Positions 36,911-46,140 of a stretch of 57,391 nucleotides of DNA are shown here, one piece after another. The notes below the pieces were generated by a model. The model did no database searches. It saw only the letters and a program-made list of their open reading frames with translations, and had not been told where the DNA came from. Origin of the DNA: Noviherbaspirillum malthae (GTDB lineage Bacteria; Pseudomonadota; Gammaproteobacteria; Burkholderiales; Burkholderiaceae_D); contig NZ_JACYXF010000037.1 in NCBI RefSeq assembly GCF_015352985.1, positions 1 to 57,391 of the forward strand, in the 5' to 3' direction. The stretch's first letter is position 1. The number at the start of each line of letters is the position of its first letter. The position numbers were made by a program, and so were the translations under genes.

Positions 36911-37540
36911 ATGTCAGAACAGGGAGCATCTCTCAGCCAGAGGCTGGGAGCCATTATCGAGAAGCTGCCGTCCACCGGCGTGACATTGCGCCATCTGCTG
37001 GAGCTGGTCGGTCAGGACGGAATGATGATCCTGATCGCATTGCTGTCCCTGGTGTTCATCATCCCCGTTTCGATTCCCGGCGTGAGCACCGTGTTCGGCG
37101 CTGCGATTCTGCTGATTGCCGTCAGCCGTCTCTTCGGCCGCAACCTGTGGTTGCCGCAATCCTTCCGCGAACGCGAGATCTCCACCGAAAAACTGCGTCC
37201 GGTACTGCAGCGGGCATTGAAATGGCTGCACCGCCTCGAGCACATCAGCCGCTCGCAGCGCATGGCCTGGCTGGCTTCGGGCAAGTCGTGGCAATGGATG
37301 AACAACAGCGCGCTGATTCTCGGTGCGGTCCTGTTGATGGCGCCGTTCGGCATGATCCCGTTCAGCAATACCCTGCCCGCGCTGGCGCTGCTGTGCCTTG
37401 CCGTCGGCCTGCTGCAGCGTGACGGCTTGTGCATCCTGCTCGGCCATGCGGCCAATGTACTTACCATCATCTACTTCGCGCTGCTGATCGCCGGCGGCGG
37501 CATGATGCTGCGCCAGGCCTGGGAGCACTTCTCGGGTTGA
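36911..37540 (+). CDS. ExoD-family exopolysaccharide-synthesis protein
   Basis: A 209-residue membrane protein with the ExoD pattern: GVTLRHLLELVGQDGMMIL, FIIPVSIPGVSTVFG, and NTLPALALLCLAVGLLQRDGL, with about four to five helices. ExoD is needed for exopolysaccharide production and nodule invasion in rhizobia; the molecular role is unclear. The ATG at 36911 has AGGAG 5 nt upstream, deciding the start over 36824. Confidence 0.9.
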   Translation: MSEQGASLSQRLGAIIEKLPSTGVTLRHLLELVGQDGMMILIALLSLVFIIPVSIPGVSTVFGAAILLIAVSRLFGRNLWLPQSFREREISTEKLRPVLQRALKWLHRLEHISRSQRMAWLASGKSWQWMNNSALILGAVLLMAPFGMIPFSNTLPALALLCLAVGLLQRDGLCILLGHAANVLTIIYFALLIAGGGMMLRQAWEHFSG

Positions 37541-37553
37541 AGCAGATGGCGGT

Positions 37554-38606
37554 TCAGCCCCGTAAATCGGGCCGGTAGCGCTCAAGGAACTGACGGAAGG
37601 CGGGCAGGCTGTCCGCTCTGTATTCGGCCATCGCAGGCGCCAGGCTGTCGTTCGCGGCCAGCAGTGCGTCCCTCGCCGGGGGATTGCTCATCAGCTCGCT
37701 CAGCTTCCAGAGGTAAGTCTTGATGCCGAAGACGACGGCGCCCGAGCGCGGCAGTCTGGTGAAGGTTTCATGTTCCGATCGCAGATAGCCGCGCTCTGCC
37801 CAGCCGTCTGCATCCGGTGCCGGCGCTTCCCCGACGACGTCGGGATGCAGGAACAGCTCTCCGTCCGGCTTCATGCCCCAGTTGCGGCGCCACGTCCGCA
37901 TCCCGGGCTGCATGCGGGCGAAGAACATGTCGACCCGGGCTGCGAATTGCTCGATGTAATGTCGAACGTGGCCGTCATGAATCTCGTAAGGCGTCTTGCC
38001 GAGCCGGGCGGCGCGCTCGCTGCGCCGCCGCCGCGCTTGCCACGCGGCCAATGCCTGCGGATCACCCTGCGGCTGCGGATCGCTGAACCGGCTGCGCAAT
38101 GACCATCCGTTCGGAAACAGCAGTGCGCCCGACTGCAGGGTATAAGCCATGCCTGTCTCTCGCTGCGACGGCAGCAGCAACAGCATGTCTTCGCTGGCAA
38201 GCAAAGCCACCGCCACCAGCGGGTCTGCTCCGTCCGGACCGACATCGATGGCCAGGCCGGTGAGAAGCGACAGAATCAGATCGCCGTCACGACGGAAGTA
38301 CTCGGGGTACTCAGCCGGCAGATACGCCGCCACTTCGTCCCGCAGCTCAAGCTCGGCCTGCCGCACGGCCTCGCCCGCAAGGCGGTCGATGACGAACCGG
38401 AACCGGCTCGTCAGCAGACGATGGCGGTAGCGGATCTGCGCCGGATAGGTGCGGTCTACCAGCAGCCATTGCAGGCCGGGTTCCCAGGCATTGATCATCA
38501 CGGTAAGCGGGACGGCGCGGAAGCGTTCCATGTCGTCACTGCGCAGGCTTTCTGCCAGTTCCTCGTTCTCTGCAAACCTGTCCGTGTAGATGCCATGCAG
38601 CGTCAT
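37554..38606 (-). CDS. DUF3445 protein (haem-dependent oxidative N-demethylase-like)
   Basis: A 350-residue soluble protein matching DUF3445: EPGLQWLLVDRTYPAQIRYR near the start, LRSEHETFTRLPRSGAVVFGIKTYLWKL near the C-terminus, and YPEYFRRDGD in the middle. Characterised relatives are haem/FMN-dependent oxidative N-demethylases. It is convergent with exoD (13-nt gap) and divergent from the ABC fusion gene. The function here is assigned only at family level. Confidence 0.85.
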   Translation of the reverse strand: MTLHGIYTDRFAENEELAESLRSDDMERFRAVPLTVMINAWEPGLQWLLVDRTYPAQIRYRHRLLTSRFRFVIDRLAGEAVRQAELELRDEVAAYLPAEYPEYFRRDGDLILSLLTGLAIDVGPDGADPLVAVALLASEDMLLLLPSQRETGMAYTLQSGALLFPNGWSLRSRFSDPQPQGDPQALAAWQARRRRSERAARLGKTPYEIHDGHVRHYIEQFAARVDMFFARMQPGMRTWRRNWGMKPDGELFLHPDVVGEAPAPDADGWAERGYLRSEHETFTRLPRSGAVVFGIKTYLWKLSELMSNPPARDALLAANDSLAPAMAEYRADSLPAFRQFLERYRPDLRG

Positions 38607-38721
38607 GCGCTTCCCTTTCCAGTTCAGGATTCAACGAGGTTTCCGGCACGGCATTGCACAAGGCGGGTGCGGCAATCTCTTGCATAATGGAGACGCTTTC
38701 CCTATCGCAGGATAACGACGA

Positions 38722-40368
38722 ATGCAAACCGGCAAATCTTCCTCGCCTTCCTCCACATCTTCGCTGATGCCCGCCGCACCGGGTGCGGACAGGCGCCGCC
38801 GCTCAAGCTGTCCAGGCATTTTACGTGCAGGCCTGCTGCACTCGTTCCTGGCAGCGGGCATCCCCCTGCTTTTGCTCTGCTGCAGCGCCTGGGCCGCCGA
38901 TACGCTCAAGCTCGGCTCGAAACGCTTTACCGAATCCTACATCCTCGCCGAAATCGCGGCGCAGGCCGCCGCACCGCATGCGCCCACCGAACACAAGCAG
39001 GGCCTGGGCAATACGGCGATCGTGTTCGAGGCATTGAAGAGCGGCGGCATCGACATGTATCCCGAGTACACCGGCACGATCGAACGGGAAATCCTGAAAC
39101 AGGATGTGCCCGTCTCCGCCGAGGACACGCGAAGAAAGCTGGCCGAATTCGGCATCGGCATCGGCGTGCCGCTCGGGTTCAACAACAGCTACGCCCTCGC
39201 CATGCGCGCTGCCGATGCCGAACGCCTCGGCATCGGCAGCCTGAGCGACCTGGCCAGGCATCCGCAATTGAGGCTTGGGCTGTCGCATGAATTCCTCGGG
39301 CGCGCCGACGGCTGGCCGGGCTTGTCGCGGCGCTATGGCTTGCATCATGGCGCACGCGGCATGGACCACGGCATTGCCTACGATGCCCTGTCGCACGGTC
39401 AGGTGGATGTCATCGACATCTATGCGACGGATGCGAAGATCGAACAACTGGGTCTGCAGGTGCTGGCCGACGACCTGCGCTATTTCCCCCGTTACGATGC
39501 AGTGCTCCTGTACCGGCTCGATGTCGAGCAGCGCTTTCCCCAGGCATGGCAGGCGATACAGGCCTTGCAAGGCCGTATCCGCGCTGAAGACATGATACGG
39601 ATGAACGCGGCAGCCGAACTTGAGGGCAAAAGCTTCGCGGCCATCGCCGGCGCCTATCTTGCCGATGGCGCTTCCTCCCGGCCGGCGCCGCAAACTCGAC
39701 AGACCGCTGCTGCCGGCCTGCACGGCAAGCTCTTCGACGGCAATCTCTGGCGTCTGACCCGGCAGCATGTCTTCCTGGTCGCTGCTTCGGTATGCGCGGC
39801 GGTGCTGATCGGCCTTCCGCTCGGCATCGCGGCCGCATTCGTGCCGCTGCTGCGGCATCCCATCATGGCGATCGTCGGCATGCTGCAGACGGTGCCCTCG
39901 CTGGCGCTGCTGGCCATGCTGATCCCGCTGCTCGGCACGATAGGCACGCTGCCCGCGCTCATCGCGCTCTTCCTGTATGCCTTGCTGCCCATCGTGCGCA
40001 ATACCTGCATCGGCCTGCAGCAGGTACCCGACGGCTTGCGCCAGGCGGCGCTTGCGCTCGGGCTGTCGCCGCGCCAGCGCCTGCTGCATATCGATCTGCC
40101 GCTGTGCATGCCTGTCATCCTGGCCGGCGTGAAGACCGCTGCCGTGGTCAATGTCGGTACCGCCACCATTGCCGCCTTCATCGGCGCCGGCGGGTACGGC
40201 GAACGCATCGCCACCGGCCTTGCGCTGAACGACAACGGCATGCTGCTCGCCGGCGCCATTCCCGCCGCAGTGCTGGCGCTGCTCACGCAACTATTGTTCG
40301 AAGTCGGTGAACAATTTCACCGGCGCACTCATTCCTTCCGTTCGGTACGCGACTCGGCGGACAGCTGA
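38722..40368 (+). CDS. Osmoprotectant (QAT-family) ABC transporter, substrate-binding/permease fusion
   Basis: A 548-residue fusion. After an unusually long, basic N-terminus and a signal-like helix (about 35-58), residues 60-310 form a glycine-betaine/choline-type binding domain (LKLGSKRFTESYILAEI, MYPEYTGTIEREIL). Residues 345-530 form the permease with about five to six helices and the EAA-loop (ALALGLSPRQRLLHIDLPL). Most fused members I know have the permease first; here the binding domain leads. No ATPase gene is adjacent, so it must use one from elsewhere. The 3' end overlaps the convergent eptA-like gene by 40 nt. Confidence 0.88.
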   Translation: MQTGKSSSPSSTSSLMPAAPGADRRRRSSCPGILRAGLLHSFLAAGIPLLLLCCSAWAADTLKLGSKRFTESYILAEIAAQAAAPHAPTEHKQGLGNTAIVFEALKSGGIDMYPEYTGTIEREILKQDVPVSAEDTRRKLAEFGIGIGVPLGFNNSYALAMRAADAERLGIGSLSDLARHPQLRLGLSHEFLGRADGWPGLSRRYGLHHGARGMDHGIAYDALSHGQVDVIDIYATDAKIEQLGLQVLADDLRYFPRYDAVLLYRLDVEQRFPQAWQAIQALQGRIRAEDMIRMNAAAELEGKSFAAIAGAYLADGASSRPAPQTRQTAAAGLHGKLFDGNLWRLTRQHVFLVAASVCAAVLIGLPLGIAAAFVPLLRHPIMAIVGMLQTVPSLALLAMLIPLLGTIGTLPALIALFLYALLPIVRNTCIGLQQVPDGLRQAALALGLSPRQRLLHIDLPLCMPVILAGVKTAAVVNVGTATIAAFIGAGGYGERIATGLALNDNGMLLAGAIPAAVLALLTQLLFEVGEQFHRRTHSFRSVRDSADS

Positions 40369-42098
40369 TCCGGCCTGGCGGCCCGTGCGTTCATCGACGC
40401 CATGCGTTCCGCAGGTGCAGGTGCCGGCTTGCCGCGGCAGCTCGCAAGCATGTCGAGGTCGTCGCGGTAGAGCATGTTCCTGGTTGCCATTGCGCCCTGC
40501 AGCGTGTGATACAGGTTGTCATGGCTGTAGGACTTTGCCGTTTGCCGCTTCATGCATGCGGCATCCATGCCGAAGCGCTCGCGATATCCGGTCGACATCC
40601 ACAAGATGAAAGGAATCCGTTTCTGTTCCTCGGGTGCGAGCGCATAGGGGGCGCCGTGCAGCAGGATGCCGTTCTCCCCGAGGGACTCGCCATGGTCGGA
40701 CACATAGATCAGCAGCGTATCGAAGCGGTCCGACAGCCGCTCGAGCAGCGCAATCTTTTCGGCCAGCATCCGGTCGGTGTAGACAATCGTGTTGTCATAG
40801 GCATTGCGCACTTCTTCCGCGCTGCAGCCTGCTGGCTCATTGGTGCGGCAGGCCGGCGCGAAAGTCGCCGATGCTTCGGGATAGCGCTTGTAATAGGCGG
40901 GACCATGACTGCCCATCTGGTGGAAGGCGATCAGCGTGTCATCCGTAACATGCGTGAGCTGCTGTTCAAGTCCAAGAAGCAGAATTTCGTCAAGGCAGGA
41001 CTCCGCATTGCAAAGCGATGCGGAATCGCGCTGGCCGAATTCGATGGTCTTGATCCGCGCGCTGACGCCCTTGCTGCCGGCATTGTTGTCTCGCCATTCC
41101 ACGTTGATGCCGGCCCCGGCCAAAGTATCGAGCACGTTCGCATGGCGCCGCGACTCTCCCAGGCGGAAATCTTCACGTCCCAGGTGAGAGAACATGCAGG
41201 GCAGGGAAATCGCCGTGGTCGTACCGCAGGACACGACATGGCTGAAATAGTAAAGCGGCTCGATGCGGCTCAGGCGCGGATTGGTGGGTCTTGCATAGCC
41301 TCCGAGCTGGAAGTTCGCATGCCGCGTCGTCTCGCCGACTACCAGGAACATCAGCAGCGGCTTCGCGCCTGCTGACTGTCCGGTACGGTAAGGCGCGCCG
41401 CCCGGCTCCGCCACGCGGTCGGCCGGACCGCCCGTCAAGGCTGCGACCGCAAAGCGCGTCGCGCCGTCGACTGCGGCACCGGGCACCGAAAGATAACGCA
41501 GATGAACATGGCGCTGCATGGCCTCCAGCTGCGCGGAAAACGCATGCCACGCCGGCGCAAGCAGCGCCATTCCGCAGCTCAGAAACACCGCGCGATGCCA
41601 GAGGTGTCGGCGCAGGCTCATTGCCGCCATGCTCGCCCGCCCCACCAGGAACAAAGGCAGGATGCCGAGGCCGACGGCATAGAGCAGCAGACTCGGGCTG
41701 AAGAGGCCGGCCGCTTCCCTGCGGTCGGTTTCCATCAGGCTGCGGATCATTTCCTGATCAATGGCGAGGCCGAAACTGTCGGCGCAGAAGGATGCCATCG
41801 CACAGACAGGGAACAAAACCACGACGGCTATCTTGAGCACCGCGCGTCCCGGCACCAGCAGCAGTGCGGCAGCATAGCCGAACAGCAGCGCGAGCATCAG
41901 CCACAGCAGGAAGAGCAGGTCTGCAAGCCGGCCTTGCCAGAAGAGCGCCGCCGTCTCCTGCCAGAAACGCAGATTGAAGGTGGCGAGGAAAAAGCCGGCG
42001 ATGGTCAGGCAATACGTGACCGGCGACCTGAAGTGCAACAGCCCGCCGCCTTGCGGAGCGTCTTGCCTTGTGCTGCCGGAAGCCGGTGGGCGTGCCAT
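40329..42098 (-). CDS. Lipid A phosphoethanolamine transferase (EptA family)
   Basis: A 589-residue inner-membrane enzyme: about five N-terminal helices (to ~190), then a periplasmic sulfatase-like domain. Motifs VVGETTR (metal site), SCGTTTAISLPCMFSH (nucleophile Thr about 293) and YVSDHGESLGENG (metal ligands) are intact. It transfers phosphoethanolamine to lipid A, lowering surface charge; relatives of this type confer polymyxin tolerance. The C-terminal tail beyond ~560 is Arg-rich. It ends inside the convergent ABC gene. Confidence 0.92.
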   Translation of the reverse strand: MARPPASGSTRQDAPQGGGLLHFRSPVTYCLTIAGFFLATFNLRFWQETAALFWQGRLADLLFLLWLMLALLFGYAAALLLVPGRAVLKIAVVVLFPVCAMASFCADSFGLAIDQEMIRSLMETDRREAAGLFSPSLLLYAVGLGILPLFLVGRASMAAMSLRRHLWHRAVFLSCGMALLAPAWHAFSAQLEAMQRHVHLRYLSVPGAAVDGATRFAVAALTGGPADRVAEPGGAPYRTGQSAGAKPLLMFLVVGETTRHANFQLGGYARPTNPRLSRIEPLYYFSHVVSCGTTTAISLPCMFSHLGREDFRLGESRRHANVLDTLAGAGINVEWRDNNAGSKGVSARIKTIEFGQRDSASLCNAESCLDEILLLGLEQQLTHVTDDTLIAFHQMGSHGPAYYKRYPEASATFAPACRTNEPAGCSAEEVRNAYDNTIVYTDRMLAEKIALLERLSDRFDTLLIYVSDHGESLGENGILLHGAPYALAPEEQKRIPFILWMSTGYRERFGMDAACMKRQTAKSYSHDNLYHTLQGAMATRNMLYRDDLDMLASCRGKPAPAPAERMASMNARAARPDQLSAESRTERKE

Positions 42099-42128
42099 GC
42101 GACTGTTTCTGTTTTGCCGCAGCAGTCG

Positions 42129-42362
42129 TTAGCCGAGAATGGTAGGGGAGCCTGTTTCCGGTACGGGGTTCTTCCCGTAGGAATGAATGAGATTAAGCAC
42201 GCGCATCAATTCCTCGGGACTGCGCGGATTGAAATCGCCGAGATGGTCATTGGTGAGGGAGTACAGCTTCAGCGTGGTTCCGATTCCGCCCTGGTCGACC
42301 ACATGCACTTTCGCCACATGCGCCAGGTTGATATGCCAGCCGTCGCCAATCTCGATAAACAT
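42129..42362 (-). CDS. Small conserved-looking protein, 77 residues
   Basis: Begins MFIEIGDGWHINLAHVAKVH with GAGGAG 5 nt upstream of ATG, a strong ribosome site that fixes the start. Beta-rich pattern (HVVDQGGIGTTLKLYSLTNDH) followed by a helix (SPEELMRVLNLIHSYG). No family name recognised. It lies 30 nt upstream of the eptA-like gene on the same strand and may be cotranscribed with it. Confidence 0.75.
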   Translation of the reverse strand: MFIEIGDGWHINLAHVAKVHVVDQGGIGTTLKLYSLTNDHLGDFNPRSPEELMRVLNLIHSYGKNPVPETGSPTILG

Positions 42363-42684
42363 GCTTTCTCCTCGATAAATAATGTCCGAACTGACGGATA
42401 GACATCTTGACCGGGAAACAATTCGCTTTGCATCGCAAGGCGGTGCAGAAGCTATTGCCTGAAAGCAGGCAAGCAGGTGGATAGACGGAAAACGGACAGG
42501 CGGCGCCGATACGCAACGGCGTCCCGGCGCAGGCATGTCATGCCTTCTGCTCAGGACAGTGAGCTTGCCGCACGGATTGCTGGCTGGGTGAAAAGGGGCG
42601 ATGCGAAGAGCATAAGATCTGGGCCGAGCACATTTACTGTCTCGGCCCCTGCAGCGAAGGGCGATGCCGCAACCCTGACGAACT
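42363..42684. other. Gene-free stretch with a GC-rich hairpin
   Basis: No gene seen. A perfect 8-bp stem GGGCCGAG (42621-42628) with CTCGGCCC (42641-42648), 12-nt loop, lies 37 nt past the tyrosinase stop on the minus strand and may end that transcript; no T-run. The remainder should hold the promoter of the 77-residue gene. Confidence 0.45.
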
Positions 42685-44145
42685 CTAGCAATAGCAGGCC
42701 GATGCGGGCTTGGGAATGAACTTGCCGTCCTGGTTCGGCTCCTCGGTGGACAGTTCGACGCGGATTTCGCCGATCGAGACCGATTGTCCGCGCTGCACCG
42801 CACGGCCGCCTACCCGCACCAGCGAGATGCTGATATCGCGCGCGTCCGGCGCCAGGTCTGCGAGCAGGCCGGTTGCGGGGAAGCTGATATTGCCGCCGCC
42901 GTGATGCTCCGCCGCCGCAATTTCGAACGGCCCGATGACGCCGAGCAGATTGCGGCGCTGCGCCGTCTCCGCATCATAGTCTTCGGGCAGGTTGGCATAG
43001 ACGTTGTAGTAGAAGCCGCCATTGCGCGCCGCGCCGTTCATTTTCACGCTGTCGAACGCGACCTGCACCGACCGGTACGGCGCCGCACCCGCCGCCGCTC
43101 CTGCGCTGCGCCCCAGCGCGGACTGCAGCTGCTGGCGGGATGCAGCCTCGATCGGCACCTGCACTGTGGTCGATACATCGGCCAGCGAGATATTGCGCGC
43201 ACCGCCGAGGGAGCGCTTGCCGCCGCCCAGGTCTCTCGGACCGGCCAGCGCGAAATTGCCCGCTGCCGGCCGGCGCGATCCGCGCCCGGGCTGCATCTGC
43301 ACGCGCACCATGCGCGCCGCCTCCGCACGCGGCGGGAACGTCGAGGGCCGCGTCAGGTTGTCGTAGTGGTAGTTCATCCAGTTGATGTGGTAGGTGCGGT
43401 CGCGCTGCGTGGTCATGCCTATCGCGTAGGTGAACGAACCGCTCCAGTAAGGATCGGTGTACCACGGCATGTTCTTGCCGTCGGGCAGAGCCCAGGCATG
43501 CCAGAGCCGGTCGATATTGGCATGATGCAGCCAGAAGATTGGATCCATCGATGCGTCCATGCCGGCCATGAAGCCGCCGATGATGTTGTGCACCGGATTA
43601 TGCGGCCCCCACTCGAGCAGCACCTCGAAGGCATTGGTCGTGCCGCGCTGGAAATTGACGATCGACGGTTCGAACGGCGCAAGCGTCAGCGCATCGTAGA
43701 CGTTGGTGTTCACCCGGCTGACATACAGCGGATTGTTCGAGGAAGGATCGGTGAATTCGGCCGGGACATTCGGGTTCTTGAAATAATCCCAGTAAGGCAG
43801 CGTGAGCTGGCTGTTGCCCGACACGGTGCGCAGGCGCTGCTCGAAGTGATGTATGTAGCCTCGGTGCCAGCTGAGAAAATACGGCACGCCGTGCAGGCCC
43901 GAATTCAGGTGGATGTTGGTCCAGAAGCGCCAGCTGTTCGGATCGGCGGCATTGTTATTGGCCCGCATGAGTCTGATCGCATCGAGGAAGGATGCGTACT
44001 GCGGACTTGCCCTGAACTGCTGCCATTCGAGGCGCGTCCAGATCGTGCTCTGGGCCAGGGCCGAACGTACGGGCAATGCGGCAACCGCGATTGCGGAGAG
44101 GGCTCTTTTAACAAAACGTCTTCTGCTGATGTTCTGAGATTCCAT
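42685..44145 (-). CDS. Tat-exported tyrosinase/polyphenol oxidase
   Basis: A 486-residue type-3 copper oxidase. Tat signal (SRRRFVKRALSAIAVAALP). CuA ligands His79, His85, His94 (IHLNSGLHG, SWHRG); CuB ligands His182, His186, His208 (PHNPVHN, FWLHHANIDRLW). It should oxidise phenols to quinones, possibly making melanin. About 250 residues follow the copper core, including a basic Gly/Arg linker and a beta-rich domain like the plant PPO C-terminal shielding domain. The chain ends in Cys-Tyr-Cys. No caddie or copper-chaperone gene is adjacent. Confidence 0.92.
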   Translation of the reverse strand: MESQNISRRRFVKRALSAIAVAALPVRSALAQSTIWTRLEWQQFRASPQYASFLDAIRLMRANNNAADPNSWRFWTNIHLNSGLHGVPYFLSWHRGYIHHFEQRLRTVSGNSQLTLPYWDYFKNPNVPAEFTDPSSNNPLYVSRVNTNVYDALTLAPFEPSIVNFQRGTTNAFEVLLEWGPHNPVHNIIGGFMAGMDASMDPIFWLHHANIDRLWHAWALPDGKNMPWYTDPYWSGSFTYAIGMTTQRDRTYHINWMNYHYDNLTRPSTFPPRAEAARMVRVQMQPGRGSRRPAAGNFALAGPRDLGGGKRSLGGARNISLADVSTTVQVPIEAASRQQLQSALGRSAGAAAGAAPYRSVQVAFDSVKMNGAARNGGFYYNVYANLPEDYDAETAQRRNLLGVIGPFEIAAAEHHGGGNISFPATGLLADLAPDARDISISLVRVGGRAVQRGQSVSIGEIRVELSTEEPNQDGKFIPKPASACYC

Positions 44146-44338
44146 GGCGATCCTTCATGAGTGGGCTTGCGGCCCAATGTTTATAAGGCTATCGCCACTG
44201 GAATCGTAGTGAATTTCAAAGCTTGTTTGATATAGCTAAATACGCGTTTTGGACATATCTGGCATGTCGATGGAAGCATAAATATCTGATCGATGAACTC
44301 GATTAAATGTCTTTCTTCTCGCTCTCTTTTCTTGCAAG

Positions 44339-44527
44339 TCAAACTTCCGATTTCTTCAACAGCACGAATGTCGCGCCTATGCTGAGCCAGATCAAGCCGC
44401 AAGCGAATACAACAGGTAAAACAGGCTCTGAGCGATCACGAAGAAAAAAGCCGGCAAGCCCCTGACTGCTCCTGCCCGCCGGACACAAGCATTCGCATCC
44501 CCCGCAAGCCGTTCGAGTACCGATCAA
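44339..44527 (-). CDS. Possible small single-helix membrane protein
   Basis: A 62-codon frame whose C-terminal third is a clean hydrophobic helix (PVLPVVFACGLIWLSIGATFVLL) ending in KKSEV. The ribosome site is weak. It lies in the otherwise gene-free 44146-44547 stretch. It could be chance; support is the helix alone. Confidence 0.3.
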   Translation of the reverse strand: MIGTRTACGGCECLCPAGRSSQGLAGFFLRDRSEPVLPVVFACGLIWLSIGATFVLLKKSEV

Positions 44528-44547
44528 TCATCGGACATGTCTCTACG

Positions 44548-46023
44548 ATGAAGGAGATGGCAATCGTGACACGACATGCAACAAGGAAGCTGTGCATCAT
44601 TGAAGCCAACGAAGTACCGCTCAGGGTCTGGCAAACCTATGCCGAGCGCTATCCGACATCCGCCGTCGCACGCCTTCTCATGCAGGGAAAGGTCTTTCAG
44701 ACCGTGGCCGACGATGTCGAGGAAGAAGAGCTTTATCCTTCCCAGACATGGGCATCGCTCAATACCGGCCTGCCTTATGAAGAACATGGCATCCACTGGT
44801 ATAACGACCCGAAACCGGATCGGCAGCGGTTCTGGTGGCATCAGGCGGCATGCCGCGGCAAGCGCGTGGGCCTGGTCAATGTGCTCCACTCTTCGCCGCT
44901 GTCCGAGTTTGCCGCGGAAGGCGATTACGCATTTCTGATTCCCGATTGCTTCGCGGCGGACAGCCATACCCTTCCGGACAGCTACAGGCATTTCCAGGAA
45001 TTGAACCTGCGCTTTACGCGCAGCAGCGGAAGGGTGGCGAGCCTGAGTCCTTCCGACCTGCTGCACATGGCCGCGCGCGCGGCGGCGCATCCCGGCTGCT
45101 TCGGCGTCGATGCCTTCAGCCTGGGCGAATCGCTGCGCGCCCTGCCGGCGCTCATGCATTCCCGCGAACGCCTGCGCAACATGCAGTTTCCGCCGCTGGC
45201 CAGCATGTTCCTGCAGCTGCTGCGCAAGCATGACCCGGACATCGGCATCGTCTTCACCAATCACATTGCGGCAGCCCAGCACCGCTACTGGTATGCGCTT
45301 TTCCCGGACGACTATGCCGAGCGCCTCTACGATGACGCCTGGATCGCGCGCTACCGTGACGAAATCCTGAACGCCGTGGGGCTGATGGACCGTTACCTGG
45401 CCCGGGTAAGCGCCTATTGCGCGCAGACCAGACGCATCCTCCTGCTTGTCTCTTCAATGGGGCAATGCGCGAACCGGCAGCTGAAACAGCACGAGGTGCG
45501 CCAGGAAACCTGTTTTTACCGCATCGACGATCCCATGCGGTTTCTTGCCGCCGTCGCCGGCACGGTACCGGCAGAATGCAAGACTGCCATGGTGCCGCAA
45601 TACACCTATGCCTTCGGCAATGCCGCCGCACTGGACACGGCGGCTGCGGCATTCAGGAGTTTCATTGTCGACAATCCGGCGTTCGGAGATTCATGCATCG
45701 ATGTGAGCGGAAACACGCTCACTTTGACACTGGCCATCGGCGTCATGCCCGAGACGCTCAACGTGGGAGCGCGCCGGCTGAGCTTGCATCAGCTGGGGAT
45801 CGGCGCCGTCGCGGTGGACGACCACCATTCCGGCCGCCACCACCCTCTTGGCATGCTGCTGGTGTGGAATGACGAGGAGGATGCGCTGTTCAACTCGAAG
45901 GATACACCGGACCGCTTTTCCTACCTCGACTATGCCAGCCGCCTGCGGTCCTACCTCGGCTTGCCGATGACGCACGCCATGGCGAATGAAACACCTTGGG
46001 TCAGGAGGAAGATTTCGGCTTGA
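44548..46023 (+). CDS. Degenerate alkaline-phosphatase-superfamily protein
   Basis: A 491-residue protein with the layout of type I phosphodiesterases: IEANEVP at 18-24 where a metal Asp is expected, the SQTWASLNTGLPYEEHGI nucleophile region (Thr67), TNHIAAAQHRYW (238-247) and HHPLGMLLVWN near 431. The usual SDHG metal motif is replaced by SSMGQ (302-306) and the first Asp by Glu/Asn, so metal binding is doubtful. It may be a pseudoenzyme or have a modified site. The start could also be GTG at 44566, which has AAGGAG 9 nt upstream. No neighbours explain its role. Confidence 0.75.
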   Translation: MKEMAIVTRHATRKLCIIEANEVPLRVWQTYAERYPTSAVARLLMQGKVFQTVADDVEEEELYPSQTWASLNTGLPYEEHGIHWYNDPKPDRQRFWWHQAACRGKRVGLVNVLHSSPLSEFAAEGDYAFLIPDCFAADSHTLPDSYRHFQELNLRFTRSSGRVASLSPSDLLHMAARAAAHPGCFGVDAFSLGESLRALPALMHSRERLRNMQFPPLASMFLQLLRKHDPDIGIVFTNHIAAAQHRYWYALFPDDYAERLYDDAWIARYRDEILNAVGLMDRYLARVSAYCAQTRRILLLVSSMGQCANRQLKQHEVRQETCFYRIDDPMRFLAAVAGTVPAECKTAMVPQYTYAFGNAAALDTAAAAFRSFIVDNPAFGDSCIDVSGNTLTLTLAIGVMPETLNVGARRLSLHQLGIGAVAVDDHHSGRHHPLGMLLVWNDEEDALFNSKDTPDRFSYLDYASRLRSYLGLPMTHAMANETPWVRRKISA

Positions 46024-46140
46024 CCGTGCAGCGGATCAAGCCGGCGAGCAAGTGCAACCGGCAGCTGCATTGACTGTAGGAAAATCCTGAACGCGTGTAA
46101 AGGATTTCTGTAAGCCTTTGTTACAAAAGCATTTTTCCTG

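Noticed and set aside
38821..40290. 489-codon minus-strand open frame
   Set aside because: It lies entirely antisense to the ABC binding-protein/permease fusion, which has clear motifs; composition is shadow-like.
42784..44160. 458-codon plus-strand open frame
   Set aside because: Antisense to the tyrosinase gene, whose copper ligands and Tat signal are unmistakable.
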